Shown: piece after piece, positions 17,165 to 25,510 of the stretch | How positions within the stretch are numbered: position 1 is the stretch's first letter | Layout of the letters: every line of letters starts with the position of its first letter | Source of the DNA: Pseudaquidulcibacter sp964557085 | Lineage (GTDB): Bacteria > Pseudomonadota > Alphaproteobacteria > Caulobacterales > Aquidulcibacteraceae | Direction of reading: 5' to 3' | NCBI GenBank assembly: GCA_964557085.1 | Contig: CAZKYS010000018.1 | Coordinates: 1-28,403, forward strand | DNA: 28,403 bases | Notes under the pieces: generated by a model | The model's input: only the letters and a program-made list of their open reading frames with translations | The model's database searches: none | What the model was told of the DNA's origin: nothing | Made by a program: the position numbers and the translations under genes

Positions 17165-17223
17165 AAAATTTGCGTGGCAAATTTTGGTTCTTCGCCTTAT
17201 CCGAAAAGTCTCCAACTTTTCGG
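17165..17223. repeat. Two adjacent perfect stem-loops in the gap between convergent genes
   Basis: The first hairpin is AAAATTTGC, loop GTG, GCAAATTTT (17165-17185). The second is CCGAAAAGT, loop CTCCA, ACTTTTCGG (17201-17223). Both have nine uninterrupted base pairs. Neither is followed by a T-run on either strand, so they do not look like simple terminators. With the third hairpin downstream they form a block of structure within 140 bases. They may be palindromic repeat units or structure at the end of the convergent messages. Confidence 0.6.
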
Positions 17224-17272
17224 GGCTCATCACACACCTCACTCAGCAAGTTGGTTTTAAGCGGGCAAAGAT

Positions 17273-17302
17273 TTCTAAAAAGCGTGGTTTTTAGAATTTT
17301 TT
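17273..17302 (+). terminator. Probable intrinsic terminator of the M28-to-YcgN unit
   Basis: TTCTAAAAA (17273-17281), loop GCGTGG and TTTTTAGAA (17288-17296) form a perfect nine-pair stem followed by six T residues on the plus strand. The stem is AT-rich and therefore weak. Its position, after the last plus-strand gene and 16 bases before the end of the convergent metallopeptidase gene, is right for a terminator. Confidence 0.5.
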
Positions 17303-17318
17303 GACATTATTTCTTAGT

Positions 17319-18248
17319 TTATAGGTTTTGGGCGTTGAATGTATCGCATTTTTCAGGGTCGCCGGTGTTCATGCCGACATTGAACCATTTCATGCGTTGT
17401 GCGCTTGTGCCGTGGGTGAAGCTGTCAGGGACGGCATAGCCTTGGGCGCGTTTTTGAAGGCGATCATCACCAACCGAATTTGCCGCTTGCATGGCTTCTT
17501 CAATATCGCCTTGTTCAAGGCGACCAGTGTCGGCAATTGCCGCTTTTGCCCAGCTACCTGCAAAGCAATCAGCCTGTAATTCAATGCGAACCGCCAAACT
17601 ATCAGCCCCCTTATCCTCACCAGAGCGTGCCATGGCAGAATGGGCTTTTCTTAGAATGCCGAATTCATCTTGAACATGGTGACCAATTTCATGGGCAACC
17701 ACATAGGCTTCGGCAAAATCACCACTTGCGCCAAGGGAGCGACGCATTTCATCAAAAAAGCCAGTATCTAAATAAACTTTGCCATCTGTTGGGCAATAAA
17801 ATGGCCCCGAAGCTTGGGATGCAGTGCCGCAAGCAGATTGGGTTTCATCGCGGAAAAGAACCAATGTTGGCTCATTATAACGCCCACCTTGTGCTTGGAA
17901 ATATTTACCCCAATAAAGTTCGGTTGAACGTAAAACTTTGGCAATGTGGTGCGCAGCTTTTGTATCTGTATCACCTTGATTATTGGCATCATTCAAACCC
18001 TGCGTGTCCGCTGATGATTGGGTCTGATAACCTTGGTTTGAATAAGAACCGCCGCCCGCAGAAAGCAATGAACTTATAAGCCCTTTACCGCCACCAAAAA
18101 TAAGAACAAGGATAATGACAATGATTGTTCCCAATCCACCACCAGTACGAACAGGTAATCCGCCGCCGCCAAAGCCGCCGCCAAAACCACCACTATCGCC
18201 ACGGCGATCTTCAATATTTATCGAATCTTCAATGTCATCTTCACGCAT
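17319..18248 (-). CDS. Neutral zinc metallopeptidase, YpfJ family
   Basis: This membrane-anchored putative zinc peptidase has an unknown substrate. From the ATG at 18248 it has 309 residues; GGAG lies seven bases before that ATG, and a TTG two codons further up is less likely. Order: a short acidic N-terminus, a Gly-rich stretch (about 20-40), one membrane helix (about 42-60), a Gln/Asp-rich linker, and a zinc domain with HEIGHH, the HExxH catalytic motif. A later glutamate in the ELQADCFAGSWA segment is the likely third ligand. Length and layout match YpfJ proteins (about 290-310). A 13-base palindrome, TCTATT-G-AATAGA, lies at 18263-18275 just upstream. It is 65 bases downstream of the lytic transglycosylase gene and may belong to the same transcript. 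Confidence 0.92.
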   Translation of the reverse strand: MREDDIEDSINIEDRRGDSGGFGGGFGGGGLPVRTGGGLGTIIVIILVLIFGGGKGLISSLLSAGGGSYSNQGYQTQSSADTQGLNDANNQGDTDTKAAHHIAKVLRSTELYWGKYFQAQGGRYNEPTLVLFRDETQSACGTASQASGPFYCPTDGKVYLDTGFFDEMRRSLGASGDFAEAYVVAHEIGHHVQDEFGILRKAHSAMARSGEDKGADSLAVRIELQADCFAGSWAKAAIADTGRLEQGDIEEAMQAANSVGDDRLQKRAQGYAVPDSFTHGTSAQRMKWFNVGMNTGDPEKCDTFNAQNL

Positions 18249-18313
18249 TTTCAAGCTCCCTATCTATTGAATAGACAAGATTTGAGATGCAAACAAGTAT
18301 TACCAAGCATTAA

Positions 18314-19957
18314 TTATTTTGAATTGGCGGTCAAAAGTTCAAATTGTTTTTGTGATTGACGTGGATTATCTTGGGGTTCGTAAATTGGCGCTTTATCAAA
18401 TGCAAGTTTTTCCAAAGTTGGCGCATTTTGCCCCAAGCGTTTGTGATATATCCAAAGATTGGTCATAACTTTTTTGACATAATCACGCGCTTGTTGGTTT
18501 GGTGTTGCTTCGATAAACATCAAAGTATCTTCGGAATTTTCGGCGCGGTTTTTCCATTTGTTCACATTCCCAGGGCCCGCATTATAAGCCATTAAAGCAC
18601 GCGCCACAGAACCATTGGTAACGTTCAAACTTAAAACATATTCAAGGTAATTTTCACCCAATGTCACATTAAGTTTTTGATTATGAAGCATATTAGGATT
18701 TGATTTTAATGATGGGCTTTTGGCAAGCCATGCGGCCGTTGCAGGCATTAATTGCATAAGACCGCGCGCACCCGCATAAGATATTGCATTTGCTTTAAAA
18801 CGGCTTTCTTGGCGCATAATTGCATAAATCAATGCCCTATCTAAAACGAATGAGCCACCATTTGGGGTTATATCAACAATAGGATAGGCGCGTGAAATTG
18901 CCCCAAAATCATTATTGCCCGCAATCTTACCCGCCAATTCCTCAAAACCCAATGCATTGGCAAGATAAAGAAAGGAAAGATCATTGGCTTCATTATTTCG
19001 TCGCCACGCAAATTCAAGTTCATCTTTGGCAAGATTGGTTTCACCCAATTCATAAAGCCAAAGCGCATTTCTCACATTATTATCATTATTAATAAGTTTT
19101 TTTGCGCCATTGGCCTCGGCATATAGGGTTGGAACAGGAAGTTCGTCCCATTTTCCCAATCCCATTAATGCCAATTGCCCATAAAAACTTAAGGGTGCAT
19201 TGGCGGCAATTTGCAGGAAATATTGTTGATAATCTTTTTTGCCAAGTCTTTGTGCGGTTCGCGCGGCCCAAAATGCACCTTGGGAACGGGTATAATCATC
19301 GCCATATTGCCAATGCGCGGTGATTGAAAAAAGAATGAAAGCAGTATCAAAATCACCACTTCGAAATGCCGCAAGCCCGCCATACCACGCAGCAAGCCCC
19401 GCATAAGAACCATTAATTTGCGAAAGCGCAAGTTTTGCGGCCTCATTATCACGATTGGCACGAAAAAGTGCGGCAATCATTTTTAAATTTTGCGCTTCTT
19501 GTGGCGATGCGTTTGGTGCGCGTTGATTAGAAACTTCTTTTGGTTGTTTTAATTGCGCAAATTTTGTGTGGTTAGAAACTTCAATTGGCCGTTTTAAATT
19601 ATTAATACCGGCGCGATTGCCAATTTCATAAATGGTTTGCGCCCCATTATAATTATTATATTTTTCAAGCCATGAAATTATTAGGTTTTTGTCTTGCGTT
19701 TTTTGACTAAGTATTAATTCGCGCAATATGATTGGCGTAAGGCTTTTGTCATAAGTTTTTGCCAAATATTCTTGGGTTTTTGCTTCATCGCCAAGACGTG
19801 CAAATTTGAGCGCATTTTGATAATTTTGGTTTTCTTCTGCGCGTGTGATTTGAATTTTTGTTTGTGTGGATTGCTGCGAATTTTGCGCATGGGAATTTAG
19901 CGGCAATAACAAAGCCGCAAGTGTCAAAACCGAAACTCGCCTAATTTCTTTAAGCAT
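18314..19957 (-). CDS. Soluble lytic murein transglycosylase, Slt family
   Basis: This periplasmic enzyme cleaves the MurNAc-GlcNAc bond with formation of 1,6-anhydroMurNAc. It has 547 residues. A signal peptide (MLKEIRRVSVLTLAALLLPLNSHA) ends near 24. A long alpha-helical region of repeat-like helices, as in the Slt70 ring, covers roughly 40-350. The C-terminal SLT domain has the catalytic Glu in YAIMRQESRF (about 380), GARGLMQLMP, GENYL and ALMAYNAGPGNVNKW. Domain order and length are those of family 1A lytic transglycosylases. It lies 49 bases after the uracil-DNA glycosylase gene on the same strand, with no terminator visible between them. Confidence 0.93.
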   Translation of the reverse strand: MLKEIRRVSVLTLAALLLPLNSHAQNSQQSTQTKIQITRAEENQNYQNALKFARLGDEAKTQEYLAKTYDKSLTPIILRELILSQKTQDKNLIISWLEKYNNYNGAQTIYEIGNRAGINNLKRPIEVSNHTKFAQLKQPKEVSNQRAPNASPQEAQNLKMIAALFRANRDNEAAKLALSQINGSYAGLAAWYGGLAAFRSGDFDTAFILFSITAHWQYGDDYTRSQGAFWAARTAQRLGKKDYQQYFLQIAANAPLSFYGQLALMGLGKWDELPVPTLYAEANGAKKLINNDNNVRNALWLYELGETNLAKDELEFAWRRNNEANDLSFLYLANALGFEELAGKIAGNNDFGAISRAYPIVDITPNGGSFVLDRALIYAIMRQESRFKANAISYAGARGLMQLMPATAAWLAKSPSLKSNPNMLHNQKLNVTLGENYLEYVLSLNVTNGSVARALMAYNAGPGNVNKWKNRAENSEDTLMFIEATPNQQARDYVKKVMTNLWIYHKRLGQNAPTLEKLAFDKAPIYEPQDNPRQSQKQFELLTANSK

Positions 19958-20006
19958 AAAAACCCATTTAATGATTTGTAAATATTGGGCTTGTTTGCTT
20001 AATAAT

Positions 20007-20813
20007 TTATGAAAGCCCCATTTGTGCGATTACTTTTTTAATCGCCAATAAATCGCGCCATGCATCTTGCTTTTGCTCTGGTCGTCTTAAAAGATAGGCG
20101 GGATGATAGATGCAATAGGTTGGAATTTCATTTCCATTTTCCAAAATATATTTATGCGTAGCTTTACGAAGTTTGCTTATTCCATCACTTTTATTCAATA
20201 ACGAAGAAGCGGCAACACCGCCAACCAAAATAATGAATTTTGGCGCTTTTAACTCGATATGTTTTTTTATAATCGGCAATGAAATTGCAATTTCATCTTT
20301 TGTTGGTGTGCGATTACCAGGGGGGCGCCAATTAATTGTATTAGTTAAATAAAAATTGGTTTTGCGCGATAGGCCAATCGAGCCAAGCATTGCATCTAAT
20401 AATTGCCCTGCTTGCCCAACGAATGGTTTTCCTTGTTCATCCTCTTCGCGCCCTGGTGCTTCGCCGATTACCATTATGTCGGCGCTTTCAATGCCGTCGC
20501 AAAAAACCATTTGACTTGCAGTTTTTACAAGATGGAAATTTTCGAAATTTTTTAGTTTCTCGGCAAGTTCTGAAAGAGAATTTGCGCTTTTTGCAATCTC
20601 TTTGGCCTCATCAACTGCATTATTTGGATTGATGATAGAGGCGGCAGACGGGCGGGCAGGTGTTTCGCTTTTTACAACGGGGTTTTGGACTTGCTGCGCA
20701 CTTGCCCTAGGGGCTTCAAGCACTTCTACGCCATTTTCGCGCCACCAATCGAGCAGAAAGGTAACAATCTGCACTGAATCAAGGTTTGCAATTTTTTCGT
20801 CTACCTGTGTCAT
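20007..20813 (-). CDS. Uracil-DNA glycosylase, family 4-like, without the Fe-S cysteines
   Basis: This protein is predicted to remove uracil from DNA at the start of base-excision repair. From the ATG at 20813 it has 268 residues; a TTG at 20852 would add 13. The N-terminal 100 residues are variable. The core has GEAPGREEDEQGKPFVGQAG (motif 1), NTINWRPPGNRTPT, FIILVGGVAAS, and YHPAYLLR with the C-terminal His-Pro motif. Classical family 4 enzymes use four cysteines for a 4Fe-4S cluster. Here the NxxxCRPPxNR cysteine is Trp, and the only cysteines are in FCDG and TYCIYHP, so no cluster can form in the standard way. I believe other alphaproteobacteria share this WRPPGNR variant. No Shine-Dalgarno is visible; a TATATT lies seven bases before the ATG. 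Confidence 0.88.
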   Translation of the reverse strand: MTQVDEKIANLDSVQIVTFLLDWWRENGVEVLEAPRASAQQVQNPVVKSETPARPSAASIINPNNAVDEAKEIAKSANSLSELAEKLKNFENFHLVKTASQMVFCDGIESADIMVIGEAPGREEDEQGKPFVGQAGQLLDAMLGSIGLSRKTNFYLTNTINWRPPGNRTPTKDEIAISLPIIKKHIELKAPKFIILVGGVAASSLLNKSDGISKLRKATHKYILENGNEIPTYCIYHPAYLLRRPEQKQDAWRDLLAIKKVIAQMGLS

Positions 20814-20913
20814 GTCTAAAAATATATAAACATAATTAGAAACAAAAGCCAAATCCTATTGCAATTGCGAAATCAAACTGGCAAAAAACATTATAGTTTT
20901 TTTGGGGAAGAAA

Positions 20914-22575
20914 ATGTCTGATATCGAAATAGAACGCGAATCTATGGAATATGATGTTGTTATTGTTGGCGCGGGCCCATCTGGCTTGGCGGCGGCAATA
21001 AAATTGAAACAAATTAATCCTGATATTAATATTGCGATATTGGAAAAGGCATCAGAGGTTGGGGCGCATATTTTGTCGGGCGCAGTTATTGACCCTTCTG
21101 GCCTTGATGAATTGGTTCCGCAATGGCGCGAGGCATCGGATTGCCCACTTGAAACCAAAGTAACCAAAGATGAATTTTATATTCTTGGTGAAGCGGGCGG
21201 AATTGGGCTTCCTACATTTTTAATGCCGCCTTTGATGAATAATCATGGCAATTATATTGGCTCTTTGGGTAATGTTTGCCGTTATTTGGGGCAGGTTGCC
21301 GAAAATCTTGGCGTTGAAATTTATCCAGGTTTTGCCGCATCTGCATTAGTTTATAATGAAGATGGTTCGGTAAAAGGCGTTCAGGTTGGCGATATGGGTG
21401 TTGGCCGCGATGGACAACCAAAATCAGATTTTACCCCTGGTATTGAACTTCATGGCAAATATACAATTTTCGCCGAAGGTGCACGCGGCTCATTATCAAA
21501 AGAATTAATCGAGAAATTCAATCTTGAAGATGGGCATGACGTTCAAAAATACGGAATTGGCATCAAAGAATTATGGCAAATTGACCCAAGCAAACATAAA
21601 AAAGGCCTTGTGCGCCATTCATTCGGATGGCCTTTGAATGATAAGGATGGCAATGGCGGCGCATTCCTTTATCATTGGGGTGATAATTATGTTTCGATTG
21701 GTTTTGTTGTTCATTTGAATTATAAAAACCCCTATCTTTCACCATTTGAAGAATTCCAAAAATTAAAAACCCACCCATTTTTTGTTGATACGTTTGAAGG
21801 CGCAAAACGCATTGCTTATGGCGCACGCGCTTTGACAGAGGGTGGTTATCAATCAGTGCCAAGCCTTGCATTTCCTGGCGGGGTTTTGGTTGGTTGTTCG
21901 GCGGGCTTTATGAATGTGCCGCGTATTAAAGGTTCGCATAATGCCATTAAGTCGGGCATTTTGGCGGCAAATTCAATTGCAAAAGCGCTTAGTGAAGATG
22001 CACCAAAAACTTTGACATCATACCAAGAAGCCTATGAAAATTCTTCAATCAAAAAAGAATTGAAATTGGTGCGCAATGTAAAACCATTATGGTCAAAATT
22101 TGGAACAATGATTGGCGTTCCATTGGGTGGCCTTGATATGTGGGTGAATACAATTTTTGGTGGTTTTTCATTCTTTGGAACAATTGCACATGGCAAAAAA
22201 GATAGTGATTGTTTGAAACCTGCGTCCGAATGCGAAAAAATCACCTATCCAAAACCCGATGGCAAAATCACCTTTGATAGATTATCGTCAGTGTTTCTAT
22301 CAAACACAAACCACGAAGAAGATCAGCCAGTTCACCTAAAACTTAAAAATCCCGAATTGCAAAAATCTTCGGAACTTGAAGTATTTGGTGGCCCATCAAC
22401 ACGCTATTGCCCAGCAGGTGTCTATGAATGGGTCGAAGAAAACGGCGCAATGAAATACGTAATAAATGCGCAAAATTGTGTGCATTGTAAGACATGCGAT
22501 ATTAAGGATCCAAACCAAAATATAAATTGGACCTGTCCTCAAGGCGCCGAAGGCCCTATTTATTCGAATATGTAG
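20914..22575 (+). CDS. Electron transfer flavoprotein-ubiquinone oxidoreductase (ETF-QO)
   Basis: This is a membrane-associated flavoprotein that passes electrons from reduced ETF (from acyl-CoA and amino-acid dehydrogenases) to ubiquinone. From the ATG at 20914 it has 554 residues, the normal length, and GGGGAAG lies just upstream. FAD is bound by GAGPSGLAAA near residues 17-26. HILSGAVIDP, the ubiquinone-binding middle region and GCSAGFMNVPRIKGSHNA follow. The C-terminal ferredoxin-like domain holds cysteines in YCPAGVYEW, NCVHCKTCDIKDP and WTCPQG for the 4Fe-4S cluster. It is divergent from the uracil-DNA glycosylase gene, with 100 bases between start codons containing a possible -10 (TATAGT, 20892-20897). 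This implies aerobic fatty-acid or amino-acid oxidation. Confidence 0.96.
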   Translation: MSDIEIERESMEYDVVIVGAGPSGLAAAIKLKQINPDINIAILEKASEVGAHILSGAVIDPSGLDELVPQWREASDCPLETKVTKDEFYILGEAGGIGLPTFLMPPLMNNHGNYIGSLGNVCRYLGQVAENLGVEIYPGFAASALVYNEDGSVKGVQVGDMGVGRDGQPKSDFTPGIELHGKYTIFAEGARGSLSKELIEKFNLEDGHDVQKYGIGIKELWQIDPSKHKKGLVRHSFGWPLNDKDGNGGAFLYHWGDNYVSIGFVVHLNYKNPYLSPFEEFQKLKTHPFFVDTFEGAKRIAYGARALTEGGYQSVPSLAFPGGVLVGCSAGFMNVPRIKGSHNAIKSGILAANSIAKALSEDAPKTLTSYQEAYENSSIKKELKLVRNVKPLWSKFGTMIGVPLGGLDMWVNTIFGGFSFFGTIAHGKKDSDCLKPASECEKITYPKPDGKITFDRLSSVFLSNTNHEEDQPVHLKLKNPELQKSSELEVFGGPSTRYCPAGVYEWVEENGAMKYVINAQNCVHCKTCDIKDPNQNINWTCPQGAEGPIYSNM

Positions 22576-22700
22576 AAATTTGCGTCGAATTGGTGCGTCG
22601 AAAAATTTTTAAATATTCCATATTTTAAAAATTTTCTCTCCTTCCACTTCTTAGCAAATTTCAACATCTTTCGAATAAATCATGTTGTTTTAAGTCATAT

Positions 22701-22755
22701 TGCTGCCAAGCCTTCACGCAAATAGTCCACTATTTGCTGCGAGGGCTTAACAGCA
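22701..22755. repeat. 55-base compound stem-loop
   Basis: Three nested paired segments occur. TGCTG (22701-22705) pairs with CAGCA (22751-22755). AAGCC (22708-22712) pairs with GGCTT (22744-22748). An uninterrupted nine-pair tip joins GCAAATAGT (22718-22726) to ACTATTTGC (22729-22737). Internal loops are two against two, and five against six. It lacks a T-run, so it is not an evident terminator. It may be a structured RNA, a protein-binding site or a short palindromic repeat. Confidence 0.55.
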
Positions 22756-22842
22756 CTATTTAGCCAAAACTCACCTATTCAAATAAATTTATTGCTGATT
22801 AGTTTGCGAGTTTTTTGCTTGTTTTTCTTTTTGTAAACTGGC

Positions 22843-22869
22843 TTGCATTGGGTGGGGCTTCATTATAGA
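22843..22869 (+). promoter_or_regulatory. Possible promoter of the TPR-ispE unit
   Basis: TTGCAT (22843-22848) and TATAGA (22864-22869) are separated by a short 15-base spacer. The -10 ends eight bases before the ATG at 22878, so the message would have almost no leader. The match is moderate and the spacer is sub-optimal. Confidence 0.3.
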
Positions 22870-22877
22870 CTTGGGGC

Positions 22878-24614
22878 ATGAAAATATTGAAAAGCCATGT
22901 TTTAAGTGCTGTTTGTTTGTCTTTTATTTTTGGGGCTTTTGTTGATGCCGAAAGTGCAAATGCGGCGGATACAAATCCTGTTGTGTTTGACCGTGGTTTT
23001 GGCGAAGTTTTATCGGCAAATCTTACGGGTTCTTATGCGGTTAAAATTGGCGATAGTAAAATGGCGGCGCGCGCTTTTGAGCTTGCATGGCTTAATGATC
23101 GCACAAATTACAATGCGTTTAAAAACTCTATCAAAGCCTATTTAATATCGGGTGATTTGGACAAAGCATTAAAGCTTGCCAAAATGGGTAATCAGAAACT
23201 TCGTGGTTCTGATGCTGAATTAATTATTGCAAATGATGAATTCAAAAAAGGCAATTTAAAACCAATATTGGCATATGATAATTATATTGAATTATCCGAA
23301 AGCCGCGCACTTTATGCGCGCCATCTTAAAGCATGGGCAATGGCTTTAAATGGAGATAAAACTGGTGCAATTGATATGATTGCGCAAAAAAGTGGCGTAA
23401 GAAATATTGATAAAAATGCCTATTTTTCACGTGCCATTATGCTTCAATTCTTGGGTGATAACGATGGGGCAAAATCTGCGTATGAAACCGCCTATGGCCT
23501 TGGTGGCCGCACAATAATTGGCGTTACCAATTATGCACGTTTTTTAGCGAAAACAGGGCATAAGGATGATGCACTTGATATTTTGCGCGCTACCGACAAT
23601 GTTTCGGATGTTATTGTTCTTAATGATGCCTATGAAGCAATTAAAAATTCTTCGGCAAAAAGTGTAAAGCCAAATGGAAAAATTATGGCATCGCTTGCGC
23701 TGGCAAATATTGCGCAATCAATTGCTTATGACAATAAATCGGGTTCACCACTTGGTGAATTAGCAATGTCGCTTTCACTTAATAAAGATTTGCAAATCAT
23801 AAAAATTGATATTGCACGTTTCCAAAATGCCCTTGATTTAGAAGATGACGCTAATGCCCAGCTTGCAAATGTTGATAAGAATTCAGTTTATGGTGATATT
23901 GCATCATCAATAAATTCGGCACTTTTATATCCAAAAGATGAAAAGGCGGCGATTGAAAATTTACAAAAAACCGCCAAAATTCGCCCGAATTTCTTTAATC
24001 TTTCAAGCCTTGCAAATTATTATATTGCATCAGAAAAATTCAAAGATGCTCAATTGCTTTATGATAAACTTATCGACCAAAGCAAAGGCCTTAGCGAGCA
24101 GGCAATGGGCGCAAAAAAATGGCAATTATTTTTTGGTCGCTCAAATGCTTATAATGGTTTAAAAAACCCGAAGGCAGCAATAAAAGATTTGCGTGCCGCC
24201 AATGATTTGGAGCCTGATAATCCGCTTTTGCTAAATAGCCTTGGTTATATTTTGGCGGATAATAATGTTGATTTGGATGAGGCGCGAAAATTGCTTGAAA
24301 AAGCGGTGCAAATGCGCCCACAATCTGGCGAAACCATTGATAGTTTGGGCTGGCTCATGTTCCGTCAGGGGGAATATGAAGAGGCTATTGATCGCCTTGA
24401 ATTTGCAATGATGCTTGCGCCGAATGTTGGCGAAATTGCCGAACATTTAGGCGATGCATATTGGACCACAAATCGCAAAGAAGAAGCAAAGCTTGAATGG
24501 TCAAAAGCCATAAGTTTAACAAAATCAAGCGATGATAAAGCACGCATTTCGTCAAAAATGCTTAAGGGAATTGATATTCCCGCGGCAAAGGCAATTGTAG
24601 CACAATCACAATAA
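22878..24614 (+). CDS. Exported tetratricopeptide-repeat protein
   Basis: This is a TPR scaffold of unknown partner, 578 residues. An N-terminal signal peptide (MKILKSHVLSAVCLSFIFGA, cleavage near ANA-AD about residue 30) sends it to the periplasm or outer membrane. The clearest TPRs are at the C-terminus, about 430-550: PKAAIKDLRAANDLEPDNPL, then NSLGYILADNN...EARKLLEKAVQMRPQ, DSLGWLMFRQGEYEEAIDRL and EHLGDAYWTTNRKEEAKLEW. The LGY/LGW-ADN pattern is typical of alphaproteobacterial TPR proteins encoded between ETF-QO and ispE. More degenerate helical repeats fill the middle. No enzymatic domain is visible. It overlaps ispE by one base (TAATG), so the two are translated together. It has no clear Shine-Dalgarno and may be leaderless. 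Confidence 0.88.
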   Translation: MKILKSHVLSAVCLSFIFGAFVDAESANAADTNPVVFDRGFGEVLSANLTGSYAVKIGDSKMAARAFELAWLNDRTNYNAFKNSIKAYLISGDLDKALKLAKMGNQKLRGSDAELIIANDEFKKGNLKPILAYDNYIELSESRALYARHLKAWAMALNGDKTGAIDMIAQKSGVRNIDKNAYFSRAIMLQFLGDNDGAKSAYETAYGLGGRTIIGVTNYARFLAKTGHKDDALDILRATDNVSDVIVLNDAYEAIKNSSAKSVKPNGKIMASLALANIAQSIAYDNKSGSPLGELAMSLSLNKDLQIIKIDIARFQNALDLEDDANAQLANVDKNSVYGDIASSINSALLYPKDEKAAIENLQKTAKIRPNFFNLSSLANYYIASEKFKDAQLLYDKLIDQSKGLSEQAMGAKKWQLFFGRSNAYNGLKNPKAAIKDLRAANDLEPDNPLLLNSLGYILADNNVDLDEARKLLEKAVQMRPQSGETIDSLGWLMFRQGEYEEAIDRLEFAMMLAPNVGEIAEHLGDAYWTTNRKEEAKLEWSKAISLTKSSDDKARISSKMLKGIDIPAAKAIVAQSQ

Positions 24615-25510
24615 TGAAAATCATTGCACCTGCGAAAATAAATTTAAACCTTGGCGTAAGTGCGCCAATCAAGGATGGTATTTATAAAAAATATCACAAC
24701 CTTGATTCATTGGTGGTTTTTGCCGATTTTGGTGATGAATTATATTTTGAAAATTCAAATGAAAACATGCTTGAAATAAAAGGTGATTTTGCACCTGAAT
24801 TATTGGGCCATGATGTTTCAAAAAACCTTATTTTCAAAGCGCTTAGGGCGCTTAATGAATATTGTGGCAATGACAGATGTGCGAAAATCACGCTTTATAA
24901 AAACCTTCCAGTCGCATCGGGGATTGGTGGTGGCTCATCTGATTGTGCGGCAACATTATTGGCGTTGAATGAAATTTGGCAATTGGGTTTGGGGATTGAT
25001 GAATTAATTAATATTGGCAATAAAATTGGCGCAGATGTTGGGGTTTGCATCGAAAGAAAGCCAATGATAATGCGCGGTATTGGCAATATTTTATCGCCTT
25101 CTGTTTTATTGCCGAAAAAAATAAATGCGGTTTTGGTAAACCCAATTTTAGAATGTTCAACACCTTTGGTTTATAAAACATTTGATGAATTGGGTGATTT
25201 TCGTGATGAATTTGACTTTGAATATAAAGATTGTTTGGCCTTTGATGATTTGATTTCGATGTTAATTAATCAATCAAATGATTTAACAAATGCCGCGATT
25301 AAAATTTGCCCTGATATTTTTGAAATTTTGAATTATCTTGAAAATGAAACCAATGCGTCATTGGTTCGTATGTCTGGTTCTGGTGCAACATGTTTTGCGC
25401 TATATGAAAATAAGGAATTATCGGATTTTGCCGCCGATAAAATAAACACCCGTTACAAAAAAATGGGTAAAAAATTATGGGCAAAATCATGTTGTTTTTT
25501 AGGTGAATAA
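24614..25510 (+). CDS. ispE: 4-diphosphocytidyl-2-C-methyl-D-erythritol kinase IspE
   Basis: This GHMP kinase phosphorylates CDP-ME in the MEP pathway, which supplies isopentenyl units for undecaprenyl phosphate and ubiquinone. It has 298 residues. PAKINLNLGV with the catalytic lysine is at the N-terminus, the glycine-rich ATP loop PVASGIGGGSSDCAATL lies near 97-113, the catalytic aspartate is in IGADVGVCI, and the third GHMP motif is SGSGATCFALY near the end. Length is normal. It overlaps both neighbours by a single base, making a three-gene coupled unit with the TPR protein and the sugar-phosphate transferase. Confidence 0.95.
   Translation: MKIIAPAKINLNLGVSAPIKDGIYKKYHNLDSLVVFADFGDELYFENSNENMLEIKGDFAPELLGHDVSKNLIFKALRALNEYCGNDRCAKITLYKNLPVASGIGGGSSDCAATLLALNEIWQLGLGIDELINIGNKIGADVGVCIERKPMIMRGIGNILSPSVLLPKKINAVLVNPILECSTPLVYKTFDELGDFRDEFDFEYKDCLAFDDLISMLINQSNDLTNAAIKICPDIFEILNYLENETNASLVRMSGSGATCFALYENKELSDFAADKINTRYKKMGKKLWAKSCCFLGE

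Larger units (their letters stand above)
22576..22877. other. 302-base non-coding gap with stem-loops
   Basis: No gene is supported here. From left to right it contains a direct repeat GCGTCGAA (22582-22589 and 22595-22602), an AT-only hairpin (22602-22616 with 22620-22635, one bulged base, loop TCC) that may end the ETF-QO message, a long compound hairpin at 22701-22755 listed separately, a 12-base palindrome AATAAATTTATT (22782-22793), a T-rich stretch, and a possible promoter directly before the TPR gene. Confidence 0.6.

Noticed and set aside
17480..18079. 199-residue open frame on the plus strand opposite the YpfJ-type gene
   Set aside because: It is antisense to a well-supported gene. 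Its composition (His/Gln/Pro-rich) follows from the reverse complement of the real codons, with no start signal or recognisable domain.
22582..22602. Direct repeat GCGTCGAA, two copies 13 bases apart, as a regulator-binding site or CRISPR-like repeat
   Set aside because: There are only two short copies directly after a stop codon. They are too few and too short to support an array or a defined operator.
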